Positions 1 to 12,829 of a stretch of 64,000 nt of DNA are shown in pieces. Source of the DNA: Bisporella sp. PMI_857 (taxonomy: Eukaryota; Ascomycota; Leotiomycetes; Helotiales; Helotiaceae); the NCBI GenBank assembly GCA_021307315.1, contig JAJSPD010000094.1:1-64000 (forward strand). The letters run 5' to 3'. The position numbers and the translations under genes were made by a program. The notes under the pieces are model-generated. The model worked only from the letters and a program-made list of their open reading frames with translations. It was not told the origin of the DNA and searched no databases. Position 1 is the stretch's first letter, and every line of letters begins with the position of its first letter.

Positions 1-2948
1 CGTAGGTCATGTTAGTCTACGGCTAGGTGCTTGAAATTAGGTCTTGGTACTTTAAGACCGCATAGCAGGACCAGTAGACTCGGACTATTGGTTAGGATTA
101 TTAGCTGACGTGAGATTTGAAACTCCAGGGTACAAGTTCACTTCGATTCCCAGAGGTGGCTTATGCATCTGCATCTTTGTAGTCTTACTAGAGTGTTCCA
201 TACAGTCAACGAGGGGTTTACAAAAAGGTCGACACGGAAAAATGAATGTACTACAGAAATGCTACTTAGCCGGCTCTTAATTGAGGACTCTCGTATTCTG
301 GGCAGCTTATCATGAGTTCTAGCAATACTCTGTGCATCTCGTATCCAGGATTGGTAATGCGGTGAAGCAGAGATGTATAACTGGTAGTTTACTGATTAAT
401 ACCATATCTCAAAGACAACCGAGAACCCCGCCAAGTCCAACCCCGCCAAGCCCAACCCCGCACAAACTCTCACTTCATAAAGGTAATTTGTAAATGCAAC
501 TACATTATGGATAGGTACCTAAGTTGGCCAAACCCTGGCTCACTTCAGACTTAATGGCGCGCATAGAGGCGCACGTGGAACTGCATATAGCAAGAATGCA
601 CCTGCCGGTTCTTTTAGTGCCAAGGTAGTCACTTAAATATGGCCAACAATTTACAAGTTCTGTATCACGTGTTAAAAGGCAATCATATTCTGAAAAATGT
701 ACAGCAGTAAGTTCGTAGGGTAAATTTTTAAGAACCCAAATCTCGAGAGTTTCTTATAACTAAACATACAACAGATAAGTCAGCTTAAAACCAAAATCAA
801 AAAAAAATAAACTTGATTTTGCAGCCACTTAAAACCCTGTTAAGTCAAACTCTCAATGCAGCACGCAGTTGACGAAATTTCATAATCTTTTTTGAAAACG
901 TACATGTTAAAAATTCTGTAAACATATGAAGGTGTATGCAGCCAGCAATAACAGCTTATTTACAGTTTAAAGCTACACTCAAGGTTAGAAAGAGGGGTGG
1001 CCGGTAATGCTGTTATTAGGTATTGTAGTTGGAATCAGGCTCTTAAAAAGTGGCGTCGCAAGTCTCGGGGTTTGGACATCTAATCCAATTAATTATCATC
1101 GGTGACAAGCATGAGGCGAATACATACAACCGTAGGCTAAGGAAAACTAGACTATCTTCCTACTCTGAAGTGACTATAGTTTCGCATGATCAGAGAAATG
1201 AATGATAATATCTGAAATCTAAGATTGTAGTTTCAAAATTAATTTGGCTGAAAATCGTAAGTGAGATTCATAACTAACAAAATTAATTCTTGAAAAGCTA
1301 TTTTCTATATTCAGTTATATTCCTGACTTTTCCAAAACCATGTATGGTTTGTGTTTCAACTCTCACAATTTTATTAGCGGAATTGTAATAATTTCTATAG
1401 GACAGTATAAAATACTTTTTTCGGCTGTTCTTTTGAAAATCTCATCGCCTGAGCGAGCAATAACCATAGAAAAAACAGCAGAAAAGGTAATCAAAAAAAG
1501 GCTAAACTTCATTTTGCAGTGCGTGCTTTGACGTAGATATATAGTAATGAAACTGTAGTTGTGTAAGAGCTAGAGAGAAGAGCCTCGAATCGAGAGAAAA
1601 GTGATACTTGGTAGTAGTAAAGCTGTGGATGGAAAAAATGTTGAATGATGAAGATATGCTGTGTCTAAGTAGCTACTTATATACTTTATTTTGTTTGTGA
1701 AGTTTATACAACACTTTTTGAAATTCTAACTTTGTATGAGGCTTGGTAAGTCCTTCTTTCCCAAGGATCTTGGGGCAGTGCAATATCAACTGTACAAGGA
1801 GGGTTGGTTGTACAGTGCCCCCAAAAGTCTTCGCGTATTACTATATCCAGGATATGGTAATAGGGTGCGGCCCCGCAGCCGCGTCGTATGTCATCCACAG
1901 CCATGTGATGCTTCCATCGAATATTGTGCCTGACGCGCCACAGGGAGGTGAATCCAGCGACTGAAGGAAAGGAATATTTTCGGAGGTCATTTGAATCCCA
2001 GAAATAATGGACCACAGAATACAATATCAGTAGCGCAGGCCGGGCTAGGAAACGGAGAACCAGAGCGATAAGCATATTCCTTAGGACAAATTCAGCGCTT
2101 CAAGAAAATCAATAAATATATTGTATTCGAATTACGGCACCATGCTCGAGTTAACTTTGGATTCATTTATACTCTTAATGGTACAGGCAGGATTCAGGAG
2201 CCAAGCAGAAACAGCTGTCTTTTACGATGGAGCACTTCCGCACTCCACCTTGCTATCCTCGAGCCAATTGCGTTCGCGGAATTGACTTCCTAAGCCACGT
2301 TGTTACAAACTAGGGTTTGGAGTACAGGCCTCGCGGTTCCCGTACATGCACTGTTAACCTGCTGATAATGCGAGGAAATATTCCCTTGAGTCTGACTTCT
2401 CTCCTCATGACGGTAGCAAGACAGTCGGGCGACTTCTTTTAAGCAGCCGACCAGCAATAAAGTTTCCACGCTCTAGCAATCCATAAGCATTCTTCACCCA
2501 TTGCTTCGATAATTTGGCACAGACACCGAAGAATATTTAAGGAGCTATCCATTATCATTAGGGTTAGGGTTCAACGTTCTGATGGGACCAGGTTCCCCTG
2601 ACATCCTAGCCAATAACTAGTAAATAACTATAGTCGTATTGCTATTAGCTGCCATGCCCCCACACTGCTGTACATGTACAGGCAAGTGAATAGATGGATT
2701 CTCAGGGCAACCTATAGGACACTCTATTGAGGCCCCCAATCGATCGTCACTCCAGAAGCGAGGCTGGCAAGCGAAGCTGAGGGACTAGCAGACGGTGTGC
2801 CTCACAGTTGCATCGCCATGAAGTGACAATTTGCGGATGGTATAATAGCATCGGCCTGCTGCTTTTTCACCTCCTGCTCGCAGGTGGGGTTGTGTAGAAA
2901 GAAACATTGTCCCCCGTGATCCAGTTCCTATCGCGGGCTTCCGGGATC
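1..2948. other. gene-free AT-rich stretch
   Basis: I see no supported gene here. Open frames are short and lack coding character or splice structure. A short interstitial run of two TTAGGG units lies at 2558-2571. The segment ends at the start codon of the kelch-type gene. Confidence 0.6.
2558..2571 (+). repeat. short interstitial telomere-like repeat
   Basis: Two tandem TTAGGG units plus a partial third occur here. TTAGGG is the telomere repeat of most filamentous fungi. Two units can arise by chance, so this does not show a chromosome end. Confidence 0.35.
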
Positions 2949-5057
2949 ATGAAGCTCCTCCTGGCTTACGCCTGCGGTGCATTTGTCCGGATCTTTGCTT
3001 GTTGCTCCCCAACCCTCTCTGTACGAGGCGAGGCTACCAACAGCCCTTCCAATGCTAATTTTCTTCGCAGAGGCAACCATGCATGTAAGAAACACCCTCG
3101 ACTCCTATACCGCGACGGGGAGATGGATTAACAACGCCCAGCGGTGGTTCTTGGCGATTATTTGTTGATTGATGGCGGAGTGGTTTCTCAATTAATCGAT
3201 GGCAACCTAGATCGAGGCCAAAGCGGCGGATACTTCCGACAAAGTAAGACCCTAGATAGATCATCGTAGTTCCAATTGATCACCAAGGGGAATGGGGTGT
3301 TAATCATCCGTGTTGCACATAGACAATGTGACGCTGGCCATTGACCTGCGGTCGTCGTGGACTAATGCCACACTCCCCATCAGTACCATTTCCAAAGGAT
3401 CCGCGCCCATTCTCAACAATGCGGTGTTGTGGAAGTTTGATGCTCATACCTGTTACGCCTGGGGCGGGATGAGGGCCGCCGCCAGCTTCCAAACCCCTCC
3501 CGTCGAACTATGGCAGTTATTGAGCAATGGCACAGGTAAGGCGACCTGGTCGCAGATCGTTGCACCTAATCAAAGGTTCTGGAATTTTCCCCGGCGAGCG
3601 TTTGGAGCCGGTGCGGTGATCAATCAGAATGGGTATTACATTGGCGGGCGAGTAAGTGCGGAGACAGATCCATCCATCTCCGATAGCAAGTATAAACACC
3701 AGTCCGGAATCATCTCGTTCAATTCTTCCTCTGGACAATGGAGTAACGAAACATCAGTTGGTATGAATGCATACAGTAGGATGCAATATGCAGCCGTGGT
3801 GACGGTTCCTGCGTTTGGTCTCGATAGCAGAGGACTCTTTGTAGTGCTTGGAGGTGAGGATGGGTCAGCTGGTTTGATGCCATTTAATAATATCACATTT
3901 TATGACCCATACATCGACCGATGGTTTGCTCAGACCGCATCAGGAGCTATCCCAGCACCCAAGGAAAGTTTTTGTGCAGTTGCTGTGCAAGGAGATAATG
4001 GAACATACGAGATGTAAGTGGCTTACTTGCACATATGCCGCCTGCATATGGGTTGGAACTAATGCTCCTACGCGCCGTAGATTTGTTTATGGAGGCATCA
4101 ACCTCCATGGCAATGTAAACAATGATGATATGTACGTATTGACCATACCTGGCTTCAGGTGGTTTCGTGCTCCCGGGTCTGGATCTCCCCGATTTTCCCA
4201 TACGTGTGAGGTGATCGGCAGGAGGCAGCTTGTCACAATTGGTGGATATGACAAAGGTGCTAGCAGTTGGATTAACTGGACATTTAATTATCAAAATCCA
4301 GATCCTCTGACCCAAGGGATTGGAATCTTTGACATGACAGCGATGGAGTGGATGCCTTATTACAACGCCAGCGCAGCGCCTTACGAAACTCCCAAAGTGG
4401 TAAAAGACTGGTATGCGGAAGGGTACGTCTGAATTTCTCCATGCTCCCGGAAGATCTAGGCTAAGTTTTAGATAGGAACCAAGCATTGGTTCAATGGCAA
4501 TCTAAAGAGATTTCGCGTTTGTTTATCAGAGATATTCCAGGTGAGTGTCTGGCAACAACTATTTGTTGTCAACACACGTATTATAGTATAGTCCAATGAG
4601 CTTAAGATTTTATCTACTAATACGTCCAAAAGTCTCTGTAAGTCCCACGGCAGAGGCCACAGCAGCTGTCACATCGACAGACACAAATAAAGCATGCAAC
4701 AATGGTTCGGATTCAAAAAATTTTACAATCGCAACTATAGTCACGAGTATTCTCTCGGCATTGTTTGCTGGCATAGCCGCTTGGACGCAATGGAAGCAGT
4801 ATCAACTGAAACAACTGCTATCTGGACAGGAGACTTTACCAAACAAGCCTTCATCGCCGTTGCCTACATCTGAAGCCAACACTACCGGCACCAACGCTCC
4901 CGTAGTTACGGCTAGCAATGCGGAACCAAGCATAACAAATAGACCATCAAAGGAAGAAGGAAGTTCTCCGCCCAGACACTCTTCTTCCAGAACCTTCCAA
5001 CGACACAGCACAGAGCTCCCCTATCCAAAATACACAGTAGAAGTCCGCAGAAAATGA
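2949..5057 (+). CDS. kelch/galactose-oxidase-type single-pass membrane protein
   Basis: Function unknown; probably a cell-surface beta-propeller protein. My model has six exons: 2949-3084, 3142-3243, 3323-4013, 4081-4422, 4476-4540 and 4633-5057, giving 586 residues with frame kept at every junction. The start ATG at 2949 opens a hydrophobic signal-peptide-like stretch of about 24 residues. Residues about 45-440 hold kelch-like blades (repeated GG turns, aromatic-Asp-Pro strands) and many N-glycosylation sequons. A serine/threonine-rich linker leads to one membrane helix near residues 477-498 (TIVTSILSALFAGIAAW), then a polar cytoplasmic tail of about 85 residues. Introns are 53-92 bp; the last has a clear ctactaatac branch site. 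This extracellular propeller plus C-terminal helix is common in ascomycetes. Exon 5 and the last acceptor are the least certain parts. Confidence 0.8.
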
Positions 5058-7082
5058 TATCCACAGAATCAATACAGATCCAACAAGAGTGAGAATTATT
5101 CAGCCCTAGACGTTGCTCTATTTTTCACTCTAGTAATCAGAGATACCCACGATATAATACTTATATAGCAGTCGGTTTCTTTAAATTATTTCGAAAAAAT
5201 ACTTGGTACGAGTGTATATCTCTGCCAGATTTTTCATTATTCTCCCTAATGAAGCTGTTGGTTTTGTATTTAATGGTATTATACTAGAAATTTTCGAACT
5301 GTTGTCCTGTCTGAGATTTAATTTTTGTGGCTTTTATTTTGAAGTACGGGTTCCGATTTATGCTTTATAAGTTTTATTTATCGCTGGATATTTGGTATCC
5401 CCTTTTTTTCACTGCGTACTATCAACTAAAGCCTCTTCAACCGCCTTGAGAGTATTTGCCGTGCACTCCCTAGTTCTGCTGCTTGGATAAGATAGCGTTG
5501 ACATGGTCTATGAGCTTATTAACTTTTTCAAACTGCTCAACGATATGGTTGATTGCATCGTTAACGCCATTGTCGCCAGTATAATCCGGATACTGCTTCT
5601 GGAGTGGTGATTTCGGGAGTTGATTCTCAAAGTCATCAACATTTTAGATAATACTTAACTCCTCACGCAAATATCTCGCCTTTGGCCGACCTAGTCCGGT
5701 AGGATTAAATTAAAGTTGAGCTCTTGCTTAGCTCCACAGTATGACCATGATAGGTAGGTGGGGTGTTTCCATACCACCTCCCAAGGCGGCAAAGGTAAAA
5801 GTTCTTTTTTGACTTGCTTAGATACATTTCTAAATATTGGAACTTAATGCGAGTATCTTCTGCAACTCTGCCTCCCTTGCCCTCAAGTAATATCCTCAAT
5901 TGACGGCTTTTCTTAAAACTTCGTAATTGTACAAGTATTTACACGGCCGAGAAACTATCACTGAAACGTATCAGAAGCAACGGAATTGCAAAGGAAGTAG
6001 CCGATATTATCGAAAAGGAAGGAAAAGCCGACACGACCGTGTATCAGGTCTGATGCACGATCGATAGGCAGATGTGCTACTTAGCCTTGGATGAATGCGT
6101 TTATAGCTTTTCGAATGCGTCGTCTGTGGAATCTGAAGATATACAATTTGGCTTTTGATTAGGATATTTGTCTACTCACGGATTTCCTAAGATCGTAACA
6201 GCAAATTTTAGCCACACCTTTTAGAATAGTGTGCAAATTAGTGCTGTGACCAGGTATAGAGTCATACCTTCTATTGAGATAAATTTAGAACACCTTTTCT
6301 TTGTATTTGAGATTTAGATTTCGAACCCAAGACATTTTGTTATTATTTTTGAAATATTTGATCTCGTGCGCTAAAACAAGAGCACAAGTATTCAGATATA
6401 CTTCTGCTAATGTTTAGCTTGGTTTCGCATTAGGGGTGACGGGTGTCGGAACACTTTTTCCGGAAGCGCGCTTAACTATTTTCTTTCCTGTATATAAAAG
6501 CATAAGTCCGAAATTCGAAACTAGAGTGTTATGATCTGAGATGTTCTTTTATCAGATCTTAAAAATGGCAAATAGTACTACTAAAAATGGATCACATTAC
6601 AACCCGACTTTATATTGTCATTTTCCCTAAGCGACACACATATTGACTGGGAGAGAGAGCTGTAGCAAGTGGAATGCAAGATGTGTATGATCCAAGCTGG
6701 GAAACTCTCGAAGTTTAGTGCTCTTATCTTTTCGACGCACTGTAATGTGGTTGGTAGTGTTAGAGAAGTGAAGTTTTGTATTATCTCGTGCATCATGAAA
6801 AGTAATTCAACTTTACAGCTGTTTATTATCTAGAGAATAAATATTGTTTCCTCGGGTTCTTAGTATATTCGATATTTATTGAAAAGTCTGAGCGATTTAG
6901 CTTCTCTTCCTCCATCTCACTTCTTCCCAGCACACTTCATTTGCTTTGTAACAAATTCTCCTTCGCCCTTTTCATAGTTTTGTACATTAGTTGGTCGCTA
7001 CAAGTGCCGAACCTCCTCGAACTTGTCTTTTTCGACTCTAGCTGTAAGAAAACAATTACTTGTCCAGACATCGAGGTCCGGA
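5058..7082. other. intergenic, with small gene relics
   Basis: No intact gene. Two coding-like relics are visible. On the minus strand, about 5710 to 5480 gives a coherent helical peptide interrupted by an in-frame TAA. On the plus strand, about 5944-6052 gives a 36-codon tail ending in TGA. A partial copy of the dispersed GCGCGCTTAA repeat lies near 6445-6560. Confidence 0.45.
5480..5710 (-). pseudogene. unknown gene relic with an internal stop
   Basis: Read on the minus strand, this gives about 20 codons (including ARYLREELSII), an in-frame TAA, then about 56 codons in the same frame (starting NVDDFENQLPK) ending in TAG. The composition is charged and helical, unlike the surrounding AT-rich DNA. 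AAA to TAA would explain the stop. I do not recognise the family. Confidence 0.35.
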
Positions 7083-7315
7083 ATGTGTTAAGCATTTCAA
7101 TTTCCTAGGCGGCTGAAATACACTGCCAAGAAAACTGCGGGGTACGCTAATTGATTCTACAAGGTCACTGGCTCCGGAACTGCTTTCTGGAAGCGCGCGC
7201 TTAAACCCCTCTATTGTCAAATACGAAAAGCGTTATTCCAGAAACACAAATCTGAAATATAAAATTCAGAATGTCCTGTTCTCGGATTTTTGACCTTCTA
7301 TTTTAGATCGCCACT
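7083..7315 (+). repeat. dispersed repeat family R1, plus copy
   Basis: This copy runs from a near-palindrome around CCTAGG (GCATTTCAATTTCCTAGG) through a GGAAGCGCGCGCTTAA block to a TTCTATTTTA end. Related copies occur, in both orientations, near 8000-8340, 31850-32125, 35660-35800, 36170-36330, 36430-36545, 36980-37165, 37315-37470 and 63390-63925. No coding capacity is seen. It resembles a MITE or a degraded solo LTR. Confidence 0.6.
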
Positions 7316-7989
7316 CTACACTGCGGCAACTCAGTTGAATAAATGATTTGTATATCTGAGAACAGCACTTTTCAAATCATAGAATATCAATTTCAATATC
7401 CTCATCTAAGTTTGCTCGACCTCGAAATAGTTTATCTCGATGTGATATTTTCGAAGTCCGTACGTCCTGATAACCGCCATCCGATGACTGCGCATGCTGA
7501 TCCCCTGGCAAAAAGAGAGAAGGGAAAAAAAAGCAAAAAACATACAACAGTAGGGATTCGCTGGTGGTCACCCACCCAACTACTAGTCTACCGATCTGAG
7601 GCTTATGTATGGCAGAGCGGACGGGATGCCCAGTTCTCCTCGGTCTGCGGTGCCGCCGCCTCAGATCGGGGGCGCTGGTGATTGGCGATCGTCGATCCCG
7701 TAACCGAGATTGCGATGCCGCTTTCTCGAAATCTTGAAGCTGACCACTACCAATCACTGCAGCTCGTCCCCCCGTCCGAAGTATCGTGGCCTGAGGCCTC
7801 AAGGCATGACTGTCCGATATATGGGATCTATCAACCTGCTAGGAGGGTTGCAAGGGTCGAGCGTACTACATCCAAATAATCCATGCCAAATTCTAGCTCG
7901 TTAAACTTGAGATAGCAAAATTGATGCTTCGTGAATTGAAAAGTGCGGTTCTCAGACTTGGGAATCATTGTTTGCCAATAATAGGCCAC

Positions 7990-8340
7990 TGCTGGAGGAG
8001 TCATCCGGAACAGTCTTCCGGAAGCGCGCTTCACCATACATTTCACAATGGTCAGTCTCCAATCAATCGTAAACGTGTACCTAAAAATAGAACGTGGGTA
8101 TCTCGAAAATCCGAAAACAGAACATCTCAAATCGTAAATTCCAGATCTGGATTTTTGGATTGATGCCTTTATATTTGAGAAACAGTAGTTATGAGACGCG
8201 TTTCCAGAAAAGCTGTTCTGGGACTGGTGGCCTGATGCATTGAACCAATCATAAGCGAGCACACCACTTCTTTCCCATTACTATAGTATTTACCTTGGCT
8301 GTGCATTTCGGTATCCTAGGATATTGAAATGCTTCACACA
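7990..8340 (-). repeat. R1 repeat, inverted or compound copy
   Basis: A GGAAGCGCGCTT block near 8010-8030 is followed by the reverse complement of the R1 consensus: TAGAACG near 8086, the TCGTAAATTCCAGATCTG block, then the CCTAGG palindrome and TTGAAATGCTTCACAC end near 8310-8340. It seems to be two partial copies joined head to head. Confidence 0.5.
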
Positions 8341-8460
8341 TTCTCAGCCCATGTTCAACGATGTGCGATTTCCACTCGCCTGTTGTTATTGGGTCGTCCA
8401 TTCCGGGTCGTGTTGATATGAAGTAATGTGATACCGATTCTGGGAGCCTTCTAGAGGAGG

Positions 8461-8679
8461 TTGACAGTGATACTGACGACGACGATGATCTCTTCGGTGA
8501 CGAAGTACGACACCCACCTGAGTACTACCTTGCCGCATCGGCCAATCTCCAATCTCGATGTAGGACGACTCCGGCAAAAGCGTTATAACCCTAATACGCA
8601 AGGCCGCCTTGACTGGGTCAAGGAACATCATGCGCCACATGTAGACCAACTCTGGTACGAAGTTCCGCTGACGTTATGA
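8461..8679 (+). pseudogene. DUF3435/FluG-type recombinase, N-terminal relic
   Basis: One frame reads an acidic stretch then HPPEYYLAASANL. After a frame change the reading continues NLDVGRLRQKRYNP and RLDWVKEHH. The order of acidic region, PPEYY, NLD.xRLRQKRY and LDWVKEH matches what I remember of the N-terminus of fungal DUF3435 (FluG-like, tyrosine-recombinase-related) proteins. The rest of the gene is absent. The family call rests on recall of these motifs only. Confidence 0.45.
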
Positions 8680-8699
8680 AGTTAACGTACTCCATCACC

Positions 8700-10992
8700 A
8701 CCCTGGTGTTACGGGCATCGTAACAAGACTTATTTATGCCTTAGGGGCCTGCGGCTTGGTAAGCTTGGCTTACACAGAGAACCCTTGGGGTAGGATCACG
8801 TGATGGATCATGGATCAATGATCCAACCCACGAAGGTTCTATATAAGTAGATAGCTTTTCCATTAGATAGGAGCTTCGTGCTCAACTTAAAATAGTATTC
8901 TTCATAGCATACTTGTTATTGGGATCTATTCTCTGTATATGTGATATACCTACTTCTCCCCAGACCTACACCCACGGACTAGATCTTCTATTCTACTATT
9001 ACTCTCGGAGTAGTACAGGAACCGTAACATGTGTATGTGACGACGCAGCATGAATAGCTTTTACCACGTTGCCAACTGGCCCAAAAAGGCACTAGAATTG
9101 GTTGGAAACCAATTCGCTATTCAACTATAAGTAGGTGACGCCGCAGCCGTCACAGTGTACGCCGTAATTACTGCAGTAATTTGATGCCTTATTACCACTG
9201 CAGTACAGATTCCTCCCACAAATACGCACTGAATAGTATTGCTGTAATATACTTCCTATCTTATACGTACGGCGTAATACGGCATAAGTAATTCCACGTG
9301 ATCCAATATAAGCCTTTTACTTTTTTTTCTAATTCAAACGCCTTTATTTTGTGCCAGGACCTTAAACATTTGAACGCTTCAATTACTTTTGTTAAAAGCT
9401 TAACACAGCGATTTGCGAATGTGGTGAAGTTGATTTCTTTTCTATGCCGTTCATAATGGGATAAGTCATGTGACTAGATGAGTCTGGTTACGGTGACTGA
9501 TACATGGGCGCCCGGGTGTTATGCTAGTATGTGATTGGTCAAACGGCTAGTCATGTGACCAAAAGGAATGAGCTGAAGCTTAATTTCAGTGGTACCGTAT
9601 TACGCCATATTACGTCGTATTCTGAGTAAGCAGTGCGTATTCTTAAAACTGTACCATTACGGCCTACCGTACCGTATTATACCGTACCGTACCGTAATTT
9701 ACGCCGTGGTATTTTTACGGCCACACTACTGGCTACACTGGGCTGGGGCGTTCCAACATACGGCTACGTCTCCACTTGGTCGCCGCAATTCGAAACTTGC
9801 ACCGCCGTCATTATCTGATCTATCATGTTCCCAGACAACAGCAACCACAATTTGTTCTTGTCGTTCGATAAGATTCGAGTTTGAAGAATTAGTGACAATT
9901 TTATCGTTATGAAGAATCCGATCACTTTTACTAATCGAAGTAGAGCTTGCGGGACTGAGAGCAGATGTGTTCAAATAGAGGATGAAAGTCACGTGGCCTT
10001 CAGAGAGTATAGGGCAAATAAGTATCAATTGCTGAAGGTTGTAGAACCTAAACTACAGGAGATAATCCCTCTACTTATAGAGATACGATACTCACATGTC
10101 ATCACACTGATACCTACTGTTGCCTACCGTTGCCTACAGGTGCCTACCGGTGCCTACACTAGACTAGGTATGATCCTTAGACCTAGCCTGTTCAACAAGA
10201 TGCCACCTGGGGAAAAAACAAAGGTCAGCAGAGTTGTTTAAAAGATTACTATTTCATAATGCACAGTACTTACTCGAAAGAGAACCCGCTTTTATGACAG
10301 CCGCCTGGACAAGAGAAGGAACCACAAGCAATAGCTTGGAAAACTGCATGTACAATTCAAAGTAGTATTGGTTCTGGTCAAGTTGCTTTAGTTAGTACTT
10401 GAATATACAATTCTCGAGGAGTTAACACGAATATTTATGCTCAGCTATAGGAATTGCCAAGTAATAATGTACCTTACTTTCTAGTCCTTTAAAACAGATA
10501 ATGCGAAAGATAAGGAGTTAAAATTAAATATTTTAACCGAAGCAAGTGTTGTATATATGCAGTGTATTAATAAGAAATTTTCTTATAGGAGGAAGAATTC
10601 ATTTTATAATTACCAGAAATAACGTCTGTCCCTGGGTCGAGAGACGCACCATGTTACGAGACAAACTATAGTGTCACGATTCTTGTCCGACAGATGATCT
10701 ACCAGTAAGACTTTAGTGGTAGAAGAAGTCTGAACTGAAGTAGGTGTATCACGTATTGAGAATAGTAAAGCCCGTTACTAGTATAAGAAAGAATACTATT
10801 TGAGTTGAGCGCGAAGCTCCTACAGTACCTAGAGAATTACTACATACTTATATAGATCCCCTAGGTCCCAAGATGCATTATGTGACACTTGATATCAAGA
10901 GCAGCGCGTCCGTACAGCTGTCTGGTCGTTTACCCTTTTATTCTTGATGCCTATCCGTGATCGGTGAAACAAGTACGCGAAGCAACTAAAGG
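8700..10992. other. gene-free, repeat-rich stretch
   Basis: No supported gene. Between about 9150 and 9720 the sequence repeats TACGGCGTAA/TTACGCCGTA and ACCGTACCGTA-type words in both orientations, as at degraded transposon ends. At about 10112-10160 a 12-base word (tTGCCTACcGg) recurs in tandem about four times. Confidence 0.5.
9150..9720. repeat. TACGGCGTAA / ACCGTACCGTA repeat zone
   Basis: Short palindromic words built on TACGGCGTAA, ACTGCAGTAATT and CCGTACCGTA recur in both orientations near 9160-9330 and 9585-9720. The paired placement suggests the two ends of a decayed DNA transposon of about 550 bp, but I could not align clear inverted repeats. Confidence 0.35.
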
Positions 10993-12829
10993 TTAATGAA
11001 TATCAGTGACAATAAAAACACTAAACAGCTCATAGAAAATAAATACCCATATCTCCAGATCCAAGTAGTTCTCTTTAAGCTCCTTGTATTTTTCATCCAG
11101 TTGGTCTAGGTATATATTTGTTAAAAAGATATATGGAACTGTATTGATTGGTGCCTCATTACCTGTAGTGCAGTATAGCGCTTTCTCTATGCTCTTCTCT
11201 TTCATAAGACCATCTAGGAATTGTATCGACTTCTGGTTGGAGCCTATTCGACTAATTTGAAACCTAACAGCTTCAAACTGTCAGTTGCGCGAATAATAGA
11301 TGGAGTTGGCAATATACCTGAAGGATGATATCTCTTTTTCTTTAAGTGCTCAACACAATTCCTGATATTAGTCTTAAAAGTGTCGTCTTTTTCTTCTCCG
11401 TTAGTGGGCCCACTTGGACACCCATCAGTGATGACTGAGATGAGCAATGGCCTCTTAAGGCCATCATTACTCTCAATCTTTTGGTAGACTAGGGGTTCCA
11501 ATATCTTTTCCTGCAGCTTTATTCCAATCTCTGTGTATCCGCTTGGCTCGACACTTGCCACAAGGTCACCAGCTTCGACTGTGTCAAGTATGGCGTGATC
11601 GGCTTCATGATTGATGAATTGGAGTCTCACGCCTTCTCCATCAGGAACCAAACGTGTGGTTATTCTGGCAATACGCTTGACCAGCTCTATCTGCGCTGTT
11701 TTACGATCATCAACCTTCATGGAACTGCTGTCATCTTAAAACTTCTTAGAAGTTGTTCTGAATAAGAATATGGCATTATACTTACCACAGAATATAACTA
11801 GCTGATACAAAGACAACCTTGTCAGATCCCGGACAAAGTCAGATTCCATATTTTCAACTTCCCTTAGCTTGGCAGCCTTCTCGGCCACCGTCTCCAAAAA
11901 ACGACTGCCTTTGGGAAAGAAATACTGCAGTCTTTTCTCTTCCACATAACTGCTGAGGCTCAACTTGAAATCGTCCACTGTTCGAGGATTCCGAATTTTT
12001 TCCTATACGTATAAGGTATCCACTCGGAAACTAAAGAGATTCCTGTTGTCTCACTTACATCTTTGATTTTCTCATAGATCTTGCCACTAATGAAGTATGT
12101 CGCTCTGATTACTCCACGCTGAAGGTTGTTCAAAACGGCTATGATGGTGGTCACTACCCCAACGATAAAGTCGACCAACTCATTTCTGGTCAGGGTTTTC
12201 TGAGACTTGTGACGTAATGCATCCGCAAGGTATGGGTCGCTCGTCTGTTTGGCAAAATCTTCGAGGGTCTCCCCTTCGTTGTTCGGTATTTTTAATGATG
12301 CCTTTCTCTCTACAAGCAATTTAACTGCTTCCAAATCCCTCATCTCAACTGCTTTCATCAGAGGTGTGTTGCCATCATCAGACTGTTGGTCAATATCAGC
12401 GTCCGCATCGAGAAGGAATTGAATGATTTCAAGGCGAGTATCCGTACGGATATCTCCAATTGCCGCATACCAGAGCGCGGAACGATTGCGCTTGGATACC
12501 CCATTCACATCCGCTTTCCCATCCGCATTCCCGTGCATAAGGACTTTTATTACATTGAATTGACCTTTGTATGCGGCATTGCACAGTGGTGTCCGGCCAT
12601 TAGGACCACATTCATTAATATCAACGTCCCCTGACATATATTCCTTTAGTTTGGTACGGGTGAGAGATCCGGCTTCCACTTCACGCTGCATGGCCTTCTT
12701 TAGGTATATCGTCTCCTGTTGCCGCTCATCTTCAGTCACTTTTCCTTTCCCTTTCGTATTCACCCCTTCATCTTTTGAATCTCGCTGCGGCGGAGTTGAA
12801 GACTCGTCGAGCTCTGGATCGCTGGGCAT
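10993..12829 (-). CDS. ankyrin-repeat plus von Willebrand factor A domain protein
   Basis: Probable intracellular protein joining a protein-binding ankyrin stack to a metal-binding VWA fold; its target is unknown. My five-exon model on the minus strand is 12829-12055, 11977-11786, 11734-11318, 11270-11163 and 11105-10993 (534 residues, phases consistent). After an acidic, disordered head, ankyrin units with NGRTPL and DGNTPLMKA signatures cover about residues 78-207. A hydrophobic stretch (FIVGVVTTIIAVL) follows near 220-232. The VWA domain has the metal-site signature DDSSSM at 323-328, a Thr in SGYTEIG, and ITDG near 424-427, all as a MIDAS needs. The first ATG in frame is at 12829. The first donor must be GTGAGA rather than the stronger GTAAGT four bases upstream to keep frame; this is the weakest junction. 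It diverges from the membrane protein at 13239. Confidence 0.8.

Noticed and set aside
2558..2571. Telomere end
   Set aside because: Only two TTAGGG units with unique sequence on both sides; not a terminal array.
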